Assembly: GCF_017873555.1 (NCBI RefSeq)
Contig: NZ_JAGGKE010000011.1
Span: 1 to 64,000 of the forward strand
DNA: 64,000 nucleotides
Source of the DNA: Halorubrum trapanicum
Lineage (GTDB): Archaea; Halobacteriota; Halobacteria; Halobacteriales; Haloferacaceae
Direction: 5' to 3'
Shown here: one piece after another, positions 25,330-33,861 of the stretch
How positions within the stretch are numbered: the stretch's first letter is position 1
How the letters are laid out: the number at the start of each line of letters is the position of its first letter
Translations under genes and position numbers: made by a program
The notes under the pieces: model-generated
The model's input: only the letters and a program-made list of their open reading frames with translations
What the model was told of the DNA's origin: nothing
Database searches by the model: none

Positions 25330-26619
25330 TTACGTCCCGTGTTCCCAGCTGCCCATGTACTCGCGCTGCTCGTCGGTGAGCTCGTCGTACTCGACCCCCT
25401 CGGCGGCGAGCTTGATATCCGCGACCTCGCGGTCGAGCTCGTCGGGCACGTCGTGGACGCCGGCGTCGTACGCGTCGCCGTTGTCGGCCAGTTCGCGGAC
25501 GACGACCGCCTGGACGCCGAAGCTCTGGTCCATCACCTCGACCGGGTGGCCGAGCGAGATGGGCGCGGCGAGGTTGACCAGCCGCCCCTCCGCGATGACG
25601 TTCAGGACGCGGCCGTCGGGCATCTCGAACCCCTCCACGCCGTCGCGGACCTCGTAGCGGTCGACCGCGAGGTCGTCGAGGTGATCGAGGTTCACTTCGA
25701 CGTCGAAGTGGCCGGCGTTCGCGAGCAGCACGCCGTCGTTCATCTCCTCGAAGTGCTCGCGGGTGATCACGTCGCGGTTGCCCGTCGTCGTGATGAACAC
25801 GTCGCCCTTCTTCGCGGCCTCCGTCATGGGGAGCACCTCGTACCCCTCCATGTGCGCTTCGAGCGCCTTCCGGGGGTCGACCTCGCAGACGATGACGTTC
25901 GCGTTCTGGCCCGAGGCCTTCTTGGCGACGCCCTTCCCGCACTGGCCGTAGCCGCCGACGACGACGTTCTTCCCGGCCCACGAGAGGTTCGTCGTCATCG
26001 CGATGGTCGCGAGCGACGACTCGCCCGTGCCGTGGACGTTGTCGAACAGCTGCTTCATCGGCGTGTCGTTCACGGCGAAGACGGGGTAGTGAAGCTCGCC
26101 GTCGGCGTCCATCGCGCGCAGGCGGTCGACGCCGGTGGTCGTCTCCTCGGCGCCGCCGATTATGGAGTCGATGAGCTCGGGGTACTCCTCGTGGACCAGC
26201 TTCACCATGTCCATCCCGTCGTCGACGGTGATGGTCGGCCCGTGCGCGATACAGGCGTGCATCGCGTCGTAGTACGCCTCGTCGTCGACGCCGCGGACCG
26301 CGTAGGAGGTGATCGACCCGTGGGCGTCGAGCGCGGCCGACACGTCGTCGTGCGTCGACAGCGGGTTACACCCGGTGATCGCGACCTCGGCGCCGCCCTC
26401 GGCGAGGAGTTCGACGAGGTTCGCCGTCTTCGCCTCGACGTGCATCGCCATCGCGACCGTCTCGCCGGCGAGCGGCTGCTCGTCGACGAACTCCTCGCGG
26501 AGCGCGTTCAGTATCGGCATGTGCTGGAGCGCCCAGTCCATCTTCCGGCGCCCCTCCTCTCGGGCCGCTTCGACGTCCGAGAGGTGCTGTGACACCGGCG
26601 GGTACGCGGTCTCGCTCAT
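25330..26619 (-). CDS. ahcY: Adenosylhomocysteinase (S-adenosyl- or S-inosylhomocysteine hydrolase)
   Basis: The 429-residue protein has the archaeal-type length and the NAD-binding stretch VVVGGYGQCGKGVAKKASG, substrate residues in DDGMDMVKLVHEEYPE, GGAEETTTGVDRLRAMDADG and the C-terminal segment (LAAEGVEYDELTDEQREYM). It cleaves S-adenosylhomocysteine to adenosine and homocysteine, or S-inosylhomocysteine in some archaea. The ATG at 26619 (MSETAY) is preferred over an upstream GTG. The DNA just after the stop has a TTTTTT run on the minus strand and a strong hairpin that could end transcription. Confidence 0.95.
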   Translation of the reverse strand: MSETAYPPVSQHLSDVEAAREEGRRKMDWALQHMPILNALREEFVDEQPLAGETVAMAMHVEAKTANLVELLAEGGAEVAITGCNPLSTHDDVSAALDAHGSITSYAVRGVDDEAYYDAMHACIAHGPTITVDDGMDMVKLVHEEYPELIDSIIGGAEETTTGVDRLRAMDADGELHYPVFAVNDTPMKQLFDNVHGTGESSLATIAMTTNLSWAGKNVVVGGYGQCGKGVAKKASGQNANVIVCEVDPRKALEAHMEGYEVLPMTEAAKKGDVFITTTGNRDVITREHFEEMNDGVLLANAGHFDVEVNLDHLDDLAVDRYEVRDGVEGFEMPDGRVLNVIAEGRLVNLAAPISLGHPVEVMDQSFGVQAVVVRELADNGDAYDAGVHDVPDELDREVADIKLAAEGVEYDELTDEQREYMGSWEHGT

Positions 26620-26734
26620 ACCTCTCGGTTCGCTCACGGCGCACTAAATCCTGCCGACACCGGACCGCGCCCGCAAAAAAGCCCGTCGTCAGCTATCGTC
26701 GCCCGGGTCGGCCGACGCTCGGTGCGTCGGCGCG

Positions 26735-28078
26735 TCAGTTACCGCCGGGACCGCCCGCGTGGTCCGGCGGGCCGCTCTCGTCGTCGTCTTCGTCGTCTTC
26801 TTCGTCATCGCTCTCGTCGTCGTCCGCTTCGTCTTCCGCCTCTTCGGCGTCGTCTTCTTCGGCGTCGTCTTCGTCCGCTTCGTCTTCCTCGTCTGCGTCG
26901 TCATCGTCCGCGTCGTCGCCGCCGGGACCGGCGTGGGCCGGCGGGCCGCGCTCGTCGTCCTCGTCGCCGTCGGGTCCGGCGTGGTCGGGGGCGTTCCCCG
27001 GCGCGCTATCGTTCTCGTCGCTCTCGTTGCCGTCCGCGTCGTCGGGACCGCCGGGACCGCCCGCGTGGTCGGGGGCGTTACCGGGATTGTTCTCCGTCGC
27101 GAAGTCGGAGACTGCGGCGCCGATGCCGCCCTCGCGGTCGCTGATGTCCTCGATGAAGTCGCGGACCAGCTGGCCGAACGGCGTCTCCTCGGAGGCGTCT
27201 TCCTCCTCCTCGCCGGTCGTCAGCTCGACGGTCGTCGAGGCGGTCCGGTCGTCGTAGCTCGCGGTCACGTCGACCGCGACGTCCGCCTCGGCGGCGGGGA
27301 GACCGACGGTGCCGTCGGCGTCCGTCTCGTACTCGCCCGTCCCCGCGTACGACGCGTTCTCGTCGGCGTCGTCCGCGAGAGCGACGGCGACGGTCGCGTT
27401 CGCGACCCCCTCGTCGTCGGTGACGGTCACCGTCGGTTCCTCGTCGGTGTCGTCGACCTCGAGTTCGAGACCGTCGGGCGCTTCGAGTTCGACCGTCTCC
27501 GAGGCGGACTCGTTCTCGTACTCGGCGGTGACCTCGACGGTCACGTCCTCCTCGGCGGCGGGGAGGTCGACGGTGCCGTTCGTGTCGGTCTCGTACTCGC
27601 CCGCGCCGGCGTAGGTGGCGTTCTCGTCGACGGTCGTGACGTTCACGGAGGCATTTTCGACCGCCTCGTCGTCGTTCGTGACCGTGATGACGGGTTCGCT
27701 CTCGTCGTCGTCGACGTCGAGTTCGAGACCGTCGGGCGCCTCGAGTTCGAACGGCGTCGAGACGGCGCCGCTGTCGGAGACGACGCTCACCTGGATCGTC
27801 ACGTCCTCCTCGGCGGCGGGGAGGTCGACGGTGCCGTTGGCGTCCGTCTCGTACTCGCCCGCCCCCGCGTACGACGCGTTCTCGTCGGCGTCGTCGGCCA
27901 CGCTCACCACGACCGTGGCGTTCTCGACGGCGGTGTCGTTCTCGGTCACCGTGACCGTCGGTTCGCCGTCCGCGTCGTCGACGGCCACTTCGAGGTGGTC
28001 GTCGGCGGCCGCGACGCCGGTCATCGCGCCGAGCGCGACGACCGCGATCAGTAGGATGGCTGTCGTGCGTTTGCTCAT
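26735..28078 (-). CDS. Secreted protein with three Ig-like repeats and acidic tail
   Basis: The 447-residue protein has a signal sequence (MSKRTTAILLIAVVALGAM, cleavage after about AAA near residue 25). Three tandem beta-sandwich-like repeats follow (about 28-112, 118-199, 205-287), each with YAGAGEYETDxNGTV and LPAAEEDV. These resemble carboxypeptidase-regulatory or CNA-B-type surface domains. The C-terminal 140 residues are Asp/Glu-rich with repeated PDHAGGPGG-type motifs. No membrane anchor or PGF sorting motif is seen. A surface or matrix-associated protein is likely. The ATG lies 28 bases after a strong TATA box. Confidence 0.8.
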   Translation of the reverse strand: MSKRTTAILLIAVVALGAMTGVAAADDHLEVAVDDADGEPTVTVTENDTAVENATVVVSVADDADENASYAGAGEYETDANGTVDLPAAEEDVTIQVSVVSDSGAVSTPFELEAPDGLELDVDDDESEPVITVTNDDEAVENASVNVTTVDENATYAGAGEYETDTNGTVDLPAAEEDVTVEVTAEYENESASETVELEAPDGLELEVDDTDEEPTVTVTDDEGVANATVAVALADDADENASYAGTGEYETDADGTVGLPAAEADVAVDVTASYDDRTASTTVELTTGEEEEDASEETPFGQLVRDFIEDISDREGGIGAAVSDFATENNPGNAPDHAGGPGGPDDADGNESDENDSAPGNAPDHAGPDGDEDDERGPPAHAGPGGDDADDDDADEEDEADEDDAEEDDAEEAEDEADDDESDDEEDDEDDDESGPPDHAGGPGGN

Positions 28079-28105
28079 GTCCACTCGGGTCCACTCTCTG
28101 TTTCC

Positions 28106-28114
28106 TTATAAATA
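28106..28114 (-). promoter_or_regulatory. TATA box of the secreted repeat-protein gene
   Basis: TTATAAATA on the plus strand (TATTTATAA on the minus) is centred about 30 bases before the ATG at 28078. This spacing predicts transcription starting at or next to the start codon, i.e. a leaderless mRNA. The surrounding sequence is AT-rich compared with neighbouring genes. Confidence 0.7.
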
Positions 28115-28308
28115 GAGAAGTCCCTTAACGCGGTTTAATCCGGTTTGTATCCGTGTTAACGGTTCTGAGGCGTCTGTTTTGGTTGATCGGGGGTTCGGTG
28201 GCGGTTTTGAGGGTGATCGCCCCCCGATTCGCCCCCGGTTTCGGGTCGAACCTCGCTCGCGCGCGATACGTTTACGCAGTTGTATCCGGGGAGAGTCTCG
28301 AGATGACC

Positions 28309-28325
28309 ACGACCAAAGCCCCAGC
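28309..28325. repeat. Truncated extra start of the structured repeat
   Basis: The bases around 28309-28325 contain ACCAAAGCCCCAGCC, the conserved beginning of hairpin 1 in copies A-D, but the sequence then breaks off and runs into the left boundary box of full copy D at 28331. This looks like an older copy truncated by, or recombined with, copy D. Confidence 0.6.
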
Positions 28326-28330
28326 CACTC

Positions 28331-28651
28331 ATTTATAAATAACAGACTGCTGATCGACGGCGAACACCTCCAAAGCCCCAGCCGCGAGGCCGACGTACGC
28401 TCGCTGTGCGCTTCACTCGGTCGCTCACTGCGTTCGCTCCCTCGTTCCAGTGCTTGCGTCGCCTACGTCGGCCTCGCGGCTGCCCCTTTGAGTCCACCCG
28501 ACTGCGACCGCACAGCACCTCACGCCTCCCCAGCCTCGCGGCTCGCTCGGGGCTCCCTTCGGTCGCCCCGTCGCTCGCCGCGTCCCTCGCGCGTGCGACT
28601 CGCGGCCTTCGGCCGCTCGTCGGCACGCGCCACCGCGCGTTCATTTATAAG
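28331..28651. repeat. Structured dispersed repeat, copy D
   Basis: This 321-bp copy runs from ATTTATAAAT (28331-28340) to ATTTATAAG (28643-28651). Hairpin 1 pairs CAGCCGCGAGGCCGACGTA (28379-28397) perfectly with 28464-28482, 19 bp. Hairpin 2 has GCGGC/GCCGC and CGGGGC/GCCCCG segments around a symmetric internal loop. Hairpin 3 (28589-28630) has inner stem GCGGCC/GGCCGC with loop TTC. It sits between two minus-strand genes, 89 bp past the amidohydrolase stop and upstream of the secreted repeat protein. It encodes no credible protein. Confidence 0.85.
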
Positions 28652-28739
28652 CCGCACGTCAGACTCGGATTCTTCATTTAAATGCTGCCGACGTGGGTCG
28701 GCTTTGCGCGTCGCGTTCGGTCGCGCTTCGCGCTGCGCG

Positions 28740-30059
28740 CTACGCCGATTCGACCCGCTCGACGAGATCGCTCGCGGCGGTCGCGGCGCGCTCCTGAACC
28801 GCCTCGGCGTCGAGCGTCAGGACCTCGCGGTCGCGCATGAGGACCCGGCCGTCGCAGACCGTGTGGCGCACGTCGCTCCCGCGCGCCGCGTACGCGAGGT
28901 GAGAAACGGGGTCGTGGACCGGCGTCAGGTGCGGCGCGTCGAGGTCGACGACGGCGAGGTCGGCGGCCGCGCCCGCCTCGATCCGGCCGCCGGGGAGGTT
29001 CAGGGCGTCGGCGCCGCCCCGCGTCGCCATCTCGACGACCGCCGCCGCGGGCACCGCGCTCGCGTCGTCCGCGGCCAGCTTCCCGAGCATCGCGGCGTCG
29101 CGCATCTCGTCGAAGACGTCGAGGTCGTTGTTCGAGGCCGCGCCGTCGGTGCCGAGCGCGACCGTCACGCCCGCCTCGCGGAGGCGCCGGACCGGGGCCA
29201 TCCCGCTCGCGAGCTTCATGTTCGAGGCCGGGCAGTGGACGACCGCGGTCCCCGCCTCGGCGAGCCGGTCGATCTCCGAGTCGTCGACGTGGACGCCGTG
29301 CGCGAAGAAGTCGTCCGGGCCGAGCGCGTCGAGGTCGTCGGCGTACGCGATCGGTCGCTCCCCGCGCTCGTCGACGATCGGGTCGACCTCGTCGGTCGTC
29401 TCGTTCGCGTGGAGGTGGATCGGGACGCCCGCCTCGCGGGCTTCCGCGACGCCCTCGCGCAGGAACTCCTCGCCGACCGTCGTCAGCGAGTGCGGCATGA
29501 ACGCGGTGCGGATCCGGCCGTCCGCGGCGCCGTCGAGCTCGCGCGCGACCGCGAGGCTCTCCTCGACGTCCGCGCGGGCGTCCGCGTCGTCTTTGCCGAC
29601 CGTCACGACGCCGTGGCCGAGCCGCGCGCGCAACCCCGCGTGGTCGACGGCCTCTGCCACGCGGTCCATCGCGAAGTACATGTCCGCGAACGCGGTCGTC
29701 CCCGACCGGATCATCTCCAGCGCGCCGAGTTCGGCGCCCGCCTCGACGTCGTCGGGCGTCAGTTCGCCCTCTGCCGGCCAGATGTCCTCCCGGAGCCACG
29801 GGTCGAGCGGTTTGTCGTCGGCGTACCCGCGGAGCAGCGTCATCGCGACGTGCGTGTGCGCGTTGACGAGCCCCGGGATCACGAGGCCGCCGTCGGCGTC
29901 GAGCGTCTCGGCGGCCGCCCCGCCGACCGCCTCGTCGACCTCGCTCGGCGACCCCACGGCCCGAATCGTTCCCTCGTCGCGGTCGACCGCGACGTCCGCC
30001 CGCTCGACGTGACCGTCGGGTCGGAGCACTCGCCCGCCCGTGACGCGGAGGTGGTTCAT
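28740..30059 (-). CDS. Amidohydrolase, SAH/MTA/5'-deoxyadenosine deaminase type
   Basis: The 439-residue protein belongs to the metal-dependent amidohydrolase superfamily: GLVNAHTHVAMTLLRG (His68, His70), a His in IHLHANET, a His in DDFFAHGVHVDD and the conserved Asp in ALGTDGAASNNDLD. The sequence SNNDLDVFDEM and overall length match S-adenosylhomocysteine / 5'-methylthioadenosine / 5'-deoxyadenosine deaminases (MtaD/DadD). Deamination of SAH to S-inosylhomocysteine would feed the ahcY product 2 kb away. The ATG at 30059 starts the beta-sandwich domain (NHLRVTGGRVLRP). Confidence 0.9.
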   Translation of the reverse strand: MNHLRVTGGRVLRPDGHVERADVAVDRDEGTIRAVGSPSEVDEAVGGAAAETLDADGGLVIPGLVNAHTHVAMTLLRGYADDKPLDPWLREDIWPAEGELTPDDVEAGAELGALEMIRSGTTAFADMYFAMDRVAEAVDHAGLRARLGHGVVTVGKDDADARADVEESLAVARELDGAADGRIRTAFMPHSLTTVGEEFLREGVAEAREAGVPIHLHANETTDEVDPIVDERGERPIAYADDLDALGPDDFFAHGVHVDDSEIDRLAEAGTAVVHCPASNMKLASGMAPVRRLREAGVTVALGTDGAASNNDLDVFDEMRDAAMLGKLAADDASAVPAAAVVEMATRGGADALNLPGGRIEAGAAADLAVVDLDAPHLTPVHDPVSHLAYAARGSDVRHTVCDGRVLMRDREVLTLDAEAVQERAATAASDLVERVESA

Positions 30060-30150
30060 ACCCGCTCGTTCCGCCCCTCGAACCAAACGCCTTCGGTTCG
30101 TGGTCACTCCCGAGCGACACGACTTTATCCGCCGATCGAAACGAACGGAC

Positions 30151-31350
30151 ATGGCTCTGAAAGGCGTCGCGTCGGCGCTCACCGCGGGGAAGCTCCGGAT
30201 CGCCGTCGTCGGGCTGCTCGTCGTCGCTGCCGCGGTCGGCGGGGCGTTCGCGCTCGGCGCCCTCGGCGTCCCGAGCGTCGCCGCCGTGAACAACTCCTTC
30301 GGCGACGTGACGAACGAGACGACGGTCGTCGAGACCGACCTCGTCGTCTCGAACCCGAACCCGATCGGGGTCGGCCTCGACGGTGTCTCGATCAATTACA
30401 CCGTCTCGATGAACGACGTCGAGATGGCGGCCGGCGGTCGCGAGGGCGTCAGCGTCGCCTCGGGGAACTCCTCGCTCGCGTTCGAGACGGCCCTGGAGAA
30501 CGACGCGATCCCGCCGTGGTGGACCAGCCACGTCGAGAACGACGAGCGGACGACCGTCGCGATCGACGCGACGGTCACCTCCGATCTCCTCGGTCGGAGC
30601 GCGAACCTCACCCGCACCCGCGAAATCGAGACGGACCTCATCGGCGCGTTCAGCTCCGAGGAGACCCGCCCGGTCAACGCCGACGCGCCGCTGGTCGACG
30701 ATCCAGTCCTCTACGTCAACGAGACGCGCGGCCGGTGGGGGACGGTCACCGACGACGAGACCCCGATCGAGACCGAGTTCGACGTGTACAACCCCAACCT
30801 CGAACCGTACGTCGTCTCTGAGATCGGCTACGACGTCACGATGAACGACGTCGAGATGGGGTCCGGCTCGACCGAGGAGGAGTACGTCATTCCCTCGTAC
30901 GGCTCGGAGACGGTCGAAATCTCCACCGCGCTCCGAAACGACCGCCTCGACGAGTGGTGGGTGACCCACCTCAACGAGTCGGACAACGGCCACCAGGTGA
31001 GTGACCTCCGGATCGAGTTCTACGCGGTGGTCGAGCTCCCCTCGGGCGAGGAGTTCACCGTCCCGCTGGACGCGCTCACATACGAGGAGACGATCGAGAC
31101 GGACATCTTCGACGAGGGGATCCATCAGGGGAACGACACCGCCGCCGGCGACTCGACGGATTCCGGCGGCTCCGGTGACAGCGCGAGCGACGACGGGAAC
31201 GCGAGCGACGACGGCAACGCGACGGGCGACACCGAAAATACGACCGACGACGGCGGCACGACCGACGACGGGTCCGGAGACGGAGGGTCCGGAGACGACG
31301 GCTCTGGAGACGACGATGACGGCGGGCTGCTCCCGCTGACTGCCGACTGA
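30151..31350 (+). CDS. LEA14-like (WHy-domain) membrane-anchored protein
   Basis: The 399-residue protein has an N-terminal membrane helix (about 14-38), then two related beta-rich domains (about 45-175 and 185-320). Each contains an [N/Y]NPNP-type motif: VVSNPNPIGVGLDG and VYNPNLEPYVVSE, with SMNDVEM/TMNDVEM in both. These are hallmarks of LEA14-like desiccation-related WHy domains. The tail is Gly/Asp/Ser-rich and ends in LLPLTAD. It probably faces outside. The ATG lies about 26 bases after a TATA-like CTTTATCC at 30123-30130. Confidence 0.82.
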   Translation: MALKGVASALTAGKLRIAVVGLLVVAAAVGGAFALGALGVPSVAAVNNSFGDVTNETTVVETDLVVSNPNPIGVGLDGVSINYTVSMNDVEMAAGGREGVSVASGNSSLAFETALENDAIPPWWTSHVENDERTTVAIDATVTSDLLGRSANLTRTREIETDLIGAFSSEETRPVNADAPLVDDPVLYVNETRGRWGTVTDDETPIETEFDVYNPNLEPYVVSEIGYDVTMNDVEMGSGSTEEEYVIPSYGSETVEISTALRNDRLDEWWVTHLNESDNGHQVSDLRIEFYAVVELPSGEEFTVPLDALTYEETIETDIFDEGIHQGNDTAAGDSTDSGGSGDSASDDGNASDDGNATGDTENTTDDGGTTDDGSGDGGSGDDGSGDDDDGGLLPLTAD

Positions 31351-31400
31351 TCGTTCTCGAACTCCGTCTCGCGGATCCTCCTCGCTCGAATCCGCCCGTC

Positions 31401-31443
31401 GTCCGAACCCGCCCGCCGTCCGAACCCGCCCGCCGTCCGAACC
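31401..31443. repeat. 17-bp tandem repeat
   Basis: GTCCGAACCCGCCCGCC occurs twice in perfect tandem (31401-31417 and 31418-31434), followed by a partial third unit GTCCGAACC; a diverged unit precedes it from about 31386. It lies between the LEA14-like gene and the MptD-like gene. It is probably a replication-slippage product, though it occupies the promoter region of the next gene. Confidence 0.75.
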
Positions 31444-31472
31444 TTCTTGCCCGCTCGCGGCCGCGTTCCGGC

Positions 31473-31871
31473 ATGGCAACCGACGCCCAGCAGGCGTGTT
31501 TCGAGGCCGGGATCAAGTTCGGCTCGCTGTACCACCAGTTCTCCGGCACGCCCGTCAGCCCGTCGAGCGCGCGGAGCCTGGAGGCCGCGATGGCGGAGGC
31601 GATCGAGAACCAACCGTACTGCGAGGCGGTCGACGTGACCATTCACGACGACCGCGTCGCCGACGCCATCGACCACGAGAACGGCTACACCGAACTCACC
31701 GGCTCGCTGATGGACGTCGAGATGCGGATCGACTACGAGGGCGTCGCGGTCCAGACCCGGATGGAGATGGAGGACGGCTACCCCCTGATGAAACTCGTCG
31801 CGGTGGCCGACGACGACCCGTCGCGTTCCGGTGACGCCGCGCCGTCGCCCGACGCCGACCCGAACGCTTAG
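31473..31871 (+). CDS. mptD: Archaeal-type dihydroneopterin aldolase (MptD family)
   Basis: The 132-residue protein begins with CFEAGIKFGSLYHQFSGTPV, the signature of the archaeal dihydroneopterin aldolase family (PF04038, MptD). MptD converts dihydroneopterin to 6-hydroxymethyl-dihydropterin in tetrahydrofolate or methanopterin synthesis. The C-terminal 15 residues are a Ser/Pro/Asp-rich extension. It stands alone; no other folate gene is next to it. Confidence 0.85.
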   Translation: MATDAQQACFEAGIKFGSLYHQFSGTPVSPSSARSLEAAMAEAIENQPYCEAVDVTIHDDRVADAIDHENGYTELTGSLMDVEMRIDYEGVAVQTRMEMEDGYPLMKLVAVADDDPSRSGDAAPSPDADPNA

Positions 31872-31939
31872 TACCGCGACACGCGTACGGCGACCCGAAC
31901 GGCGGCCGACGTTCCGATCTCCCGCTTTCAGAGACTCAC

Positions 31940-32437
31940 ATGGTCGACAGACGCCACGACAGTCAGACGGACCGCACCGGCTTCGACGAGACGAAGAACT
32001 ACCTCTCGACCGCCCTCGGCCGCGTGATACCGCGGGCGGTGGCGCGGCGAGCGATCGAAGTGACCGTCAGCACGGACGCCGCCGAGTACGCGCCTGACGA
32101 GCCGGTCGCGATCACCGTCGCGATCCGAAACCGCCTGCCGGTCCCGATCGAGGTCCCAACGTCCACCCGCCGCTCGTGGGGGTGGGCGGTCGACGGCGTC
32201 ATGGAGGCCACCGACGAGCGGCGCTACGTGCGCGACGAGGAGTCCGCGCTGTCGCTCCGCGCAGGGGAGACGAAGCGGGCGACCGCCACGTGGAACGGCC
32301 GCTTCCGCCGCACCGACGACGACGGTCTCGACCGCTCGGTCCGGGCCGAGCGCGGGAACCACACGATCACCGCGTTCGTCCCGGTCCCCGACGCCGACGA
32401 ACGCCACGAGGCCGTCACGCAGATACGGATCCGGTAG
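31940..32437 (+). CDS. Haloarchaeal conserved protein with beta-sandwich-like domain
   Basis: A 165-residue protein with no signal sequence. After a short N-terminal region the sequence VTVSTDAAEYAPDEPVAITV, IRNRLPVPIEVPTSTRRSWG and LRAGETKRATATWNGRF reads like an immunoglobulin-like or intracellular proteinase-inhibitor-like beta-sandwich. The family is common in haloarchaea but I know no function. Confidence 0.68.
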   Translation: MVDRRHDSQTDRTGFDETKNYLSTALGRVIPRAVARRAIEVTVSTDAAEYAPDEPVAITVAIRNRLPVPIEVPTSTRRSWGWAVDGVMEATDERRYVRDEESALSLRAGETKRATATWNGRFRRTDDDGLDRSVRAERGNHTITAFVPVPDADERHEAVTQIRIR

Positions 32438-32502
32438 CCGTCCGAGAGCGGCGCGCCGCGATCAGGTTCTCAGGGACTCGAACCGCAGAAAAGCGAGCGC
32501 GG

Positions 32503-33861
32503 TCAGTCGTCGGCTTCCGACCTGCCGGGACGCGCCGCGCCGTCGAGCGAGCGCTCGTCGACGGCGCTCGCGACCGCCTCGTCCCGTCGCAGGTGACACG
32601 CCGCGTAGTGGCGGTCGTCGCCCAGCTCCGATCCCAGCTCGTAGGCGGGGTTCGCCGTCGCGCAGACGCTCTCGTCCGCGAACCGTTCGGTGAGAAGTCG
32701 CTCGGCGTCCTCGAACTCGTCGCGCTCGATGTGGCCGAGCGCCTCGTCGAGCAGGGTCTCCGCGTCGCCGCTCGGCGTCGCCTCGTCGAAGTACCGGTCT
32801 CGGAGCGCCTCGGGATCCGTCTCCTCGAACGCCCGCCGCTCGACCGCCCGCTGGAACTCCACGACGTTCCGCCAGGCCTCGTCGGTCATGTCGTACGCCT
32901 CCGGCTGGATCACCTTCGGGCACCGCGTCCGGAACCGACAGCCCGACGGCGGGTCGATCGGCGACGGCACGTCGCCGGATAAAAGCGCCTTCCGCCCGCC
33001 GCTTCGCGGGTCGGGAACCGGGATCGCGTCGAGCAGCGCCTTCGTGTACGGGTGTTTCGGGTTCTCGAACAGCTCCTCTTTGTCGGCCAGTTCGACTATC
33101 TCGCCGAGGTACATCACCGCCACGCGGTCGGAGATGTGGCGGATGACGCTCAGGTCGTGCGCGATGAACAGGTAGGTGAGGTCGAACTCCTCCTGTAGCT
33201 CCTCCATCGTGTTGAGCACCTGCGCCTGGATCGAGACGTCGAGCGCCGACACCGGCTCGTCGCAGACGATGAAGTCGGGGTTCACCGACAGCGCCCGGGC
33301 GAGGTTCACGCGCTGCCGCTGTCCGCCGGAGAACGCGTGGGGGTATCGGTTGTAGTGTTGCGGGTCGAGTCCCACCTTCTCCAGTAACTCCTTCGCGCGC
33401 GCCTCGCGCCCCTCCTCGTCGAGCATGTCGTGGGCCTTCATCGGCTCCTCGACGATCGGGCCGACCTTCATCCGCGGGTCGAGCGACGACTGCGGGTCCT
33501 GGAAGATCATCTGCATGTCCTTCCGCATCCGCCGCAGCGGCTCGCCGGACAGCGACGCGAGGTCCTCGCCTTGGAAGTAGACGCTCCCGTCGGTCGGTTC
33601 GAGCAGCCGGAGCACGGTGCGCGCAAGCGTCGACTTCCCGCAGCCGGACTCGCCGACGAGACCGAGGGTCTCCCCCTCCTTGATGTCGAAGCTCACGCCG
33701 TCGACGGCGCGGACGTCGGAGGACGACCGGGAGACGTACGGGAACTCGTCGTCGAGCTCGACGCCGGCCAGCAGCCCGCTCTCGTTGTCGAAGTGCTTCT
33801 GGAGGTTCCGAACCTGGAGCAGCGCCTCGGGGTCGGACTCGGGCGGACCGACCTCGCTCAT
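32503..33861 (-). CDS. dppF: Dipeptide/oligopeptide ABC transporter ATP-binding protein (DppF-like)
   Basis: The 452-residue ATPase has Walker [12 protein letters not shown], signature [15 protein letters not shown], Walker [12 protein letters not shown], and the C-terminal peptide-transporter extension with [15 protein letters not shown] and CRFRTRCP. An additional 90-residue C-terminal acidic/Arg-rich tail goes beyond the usual length. It overlaps the dppD stop by four bases (ATGA). With DppD it forms the ATPase pair that powers uptake. Confidence 0.93.
   Translation of the reverse strand: MSEVGPPESDPEALLQVRNLQKHFDNESGLLAGVELDDEFPYVSRSSSDVRAVDGVSFDIKEGETLGLVGESGCGKSTLARTVLRLLEPTDGSVYFQGEDLASLSGEPLRRMRKDMQMIFQDPQSSLDPRMKVGPIVEEPMKAHDMLDEEGREARAKELLEKVGLDPQHYNRYPHAFSGGQRQRVNLARALSVNPDFIVCDEPVSALDVSIQAQVLNTMEELQEEFDLTYLFIAHDLSVIRHISDRVAVMYLGEIVELADKEELFENPKHPYTKALLDAIPVPDPRSGGRKALLSGDVPSPIDPPSGCRFRTRCPKVIQPEAYDMTDEAWRNVVEFQRAVERRAFEETDPEALRDRYFDEATPSGDAETLLDEALGHIERDEFEDAERLLTERFADESVCATANPAYELGSELGDDRHYAACHLRRDEAVASAVDERSLDGAARPGRSEADD

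Noticed and set aside
27270-28000. Regularly spaced similar sequences that might suggest a CRISPR-like array
   Set aside because: The spacing (about 250-270 bp) and in-frame translation show these are duplicated protein domains of the secreted protein.
28678-31479. A 933-codon open frame on the minus strand
   Set aside because: It runs antisense or out of frame through the deaminase and LEA14-like genes and is rich in Arg, Gly and Ala without motifs. High GC makes such long chance frames common in this DNA.
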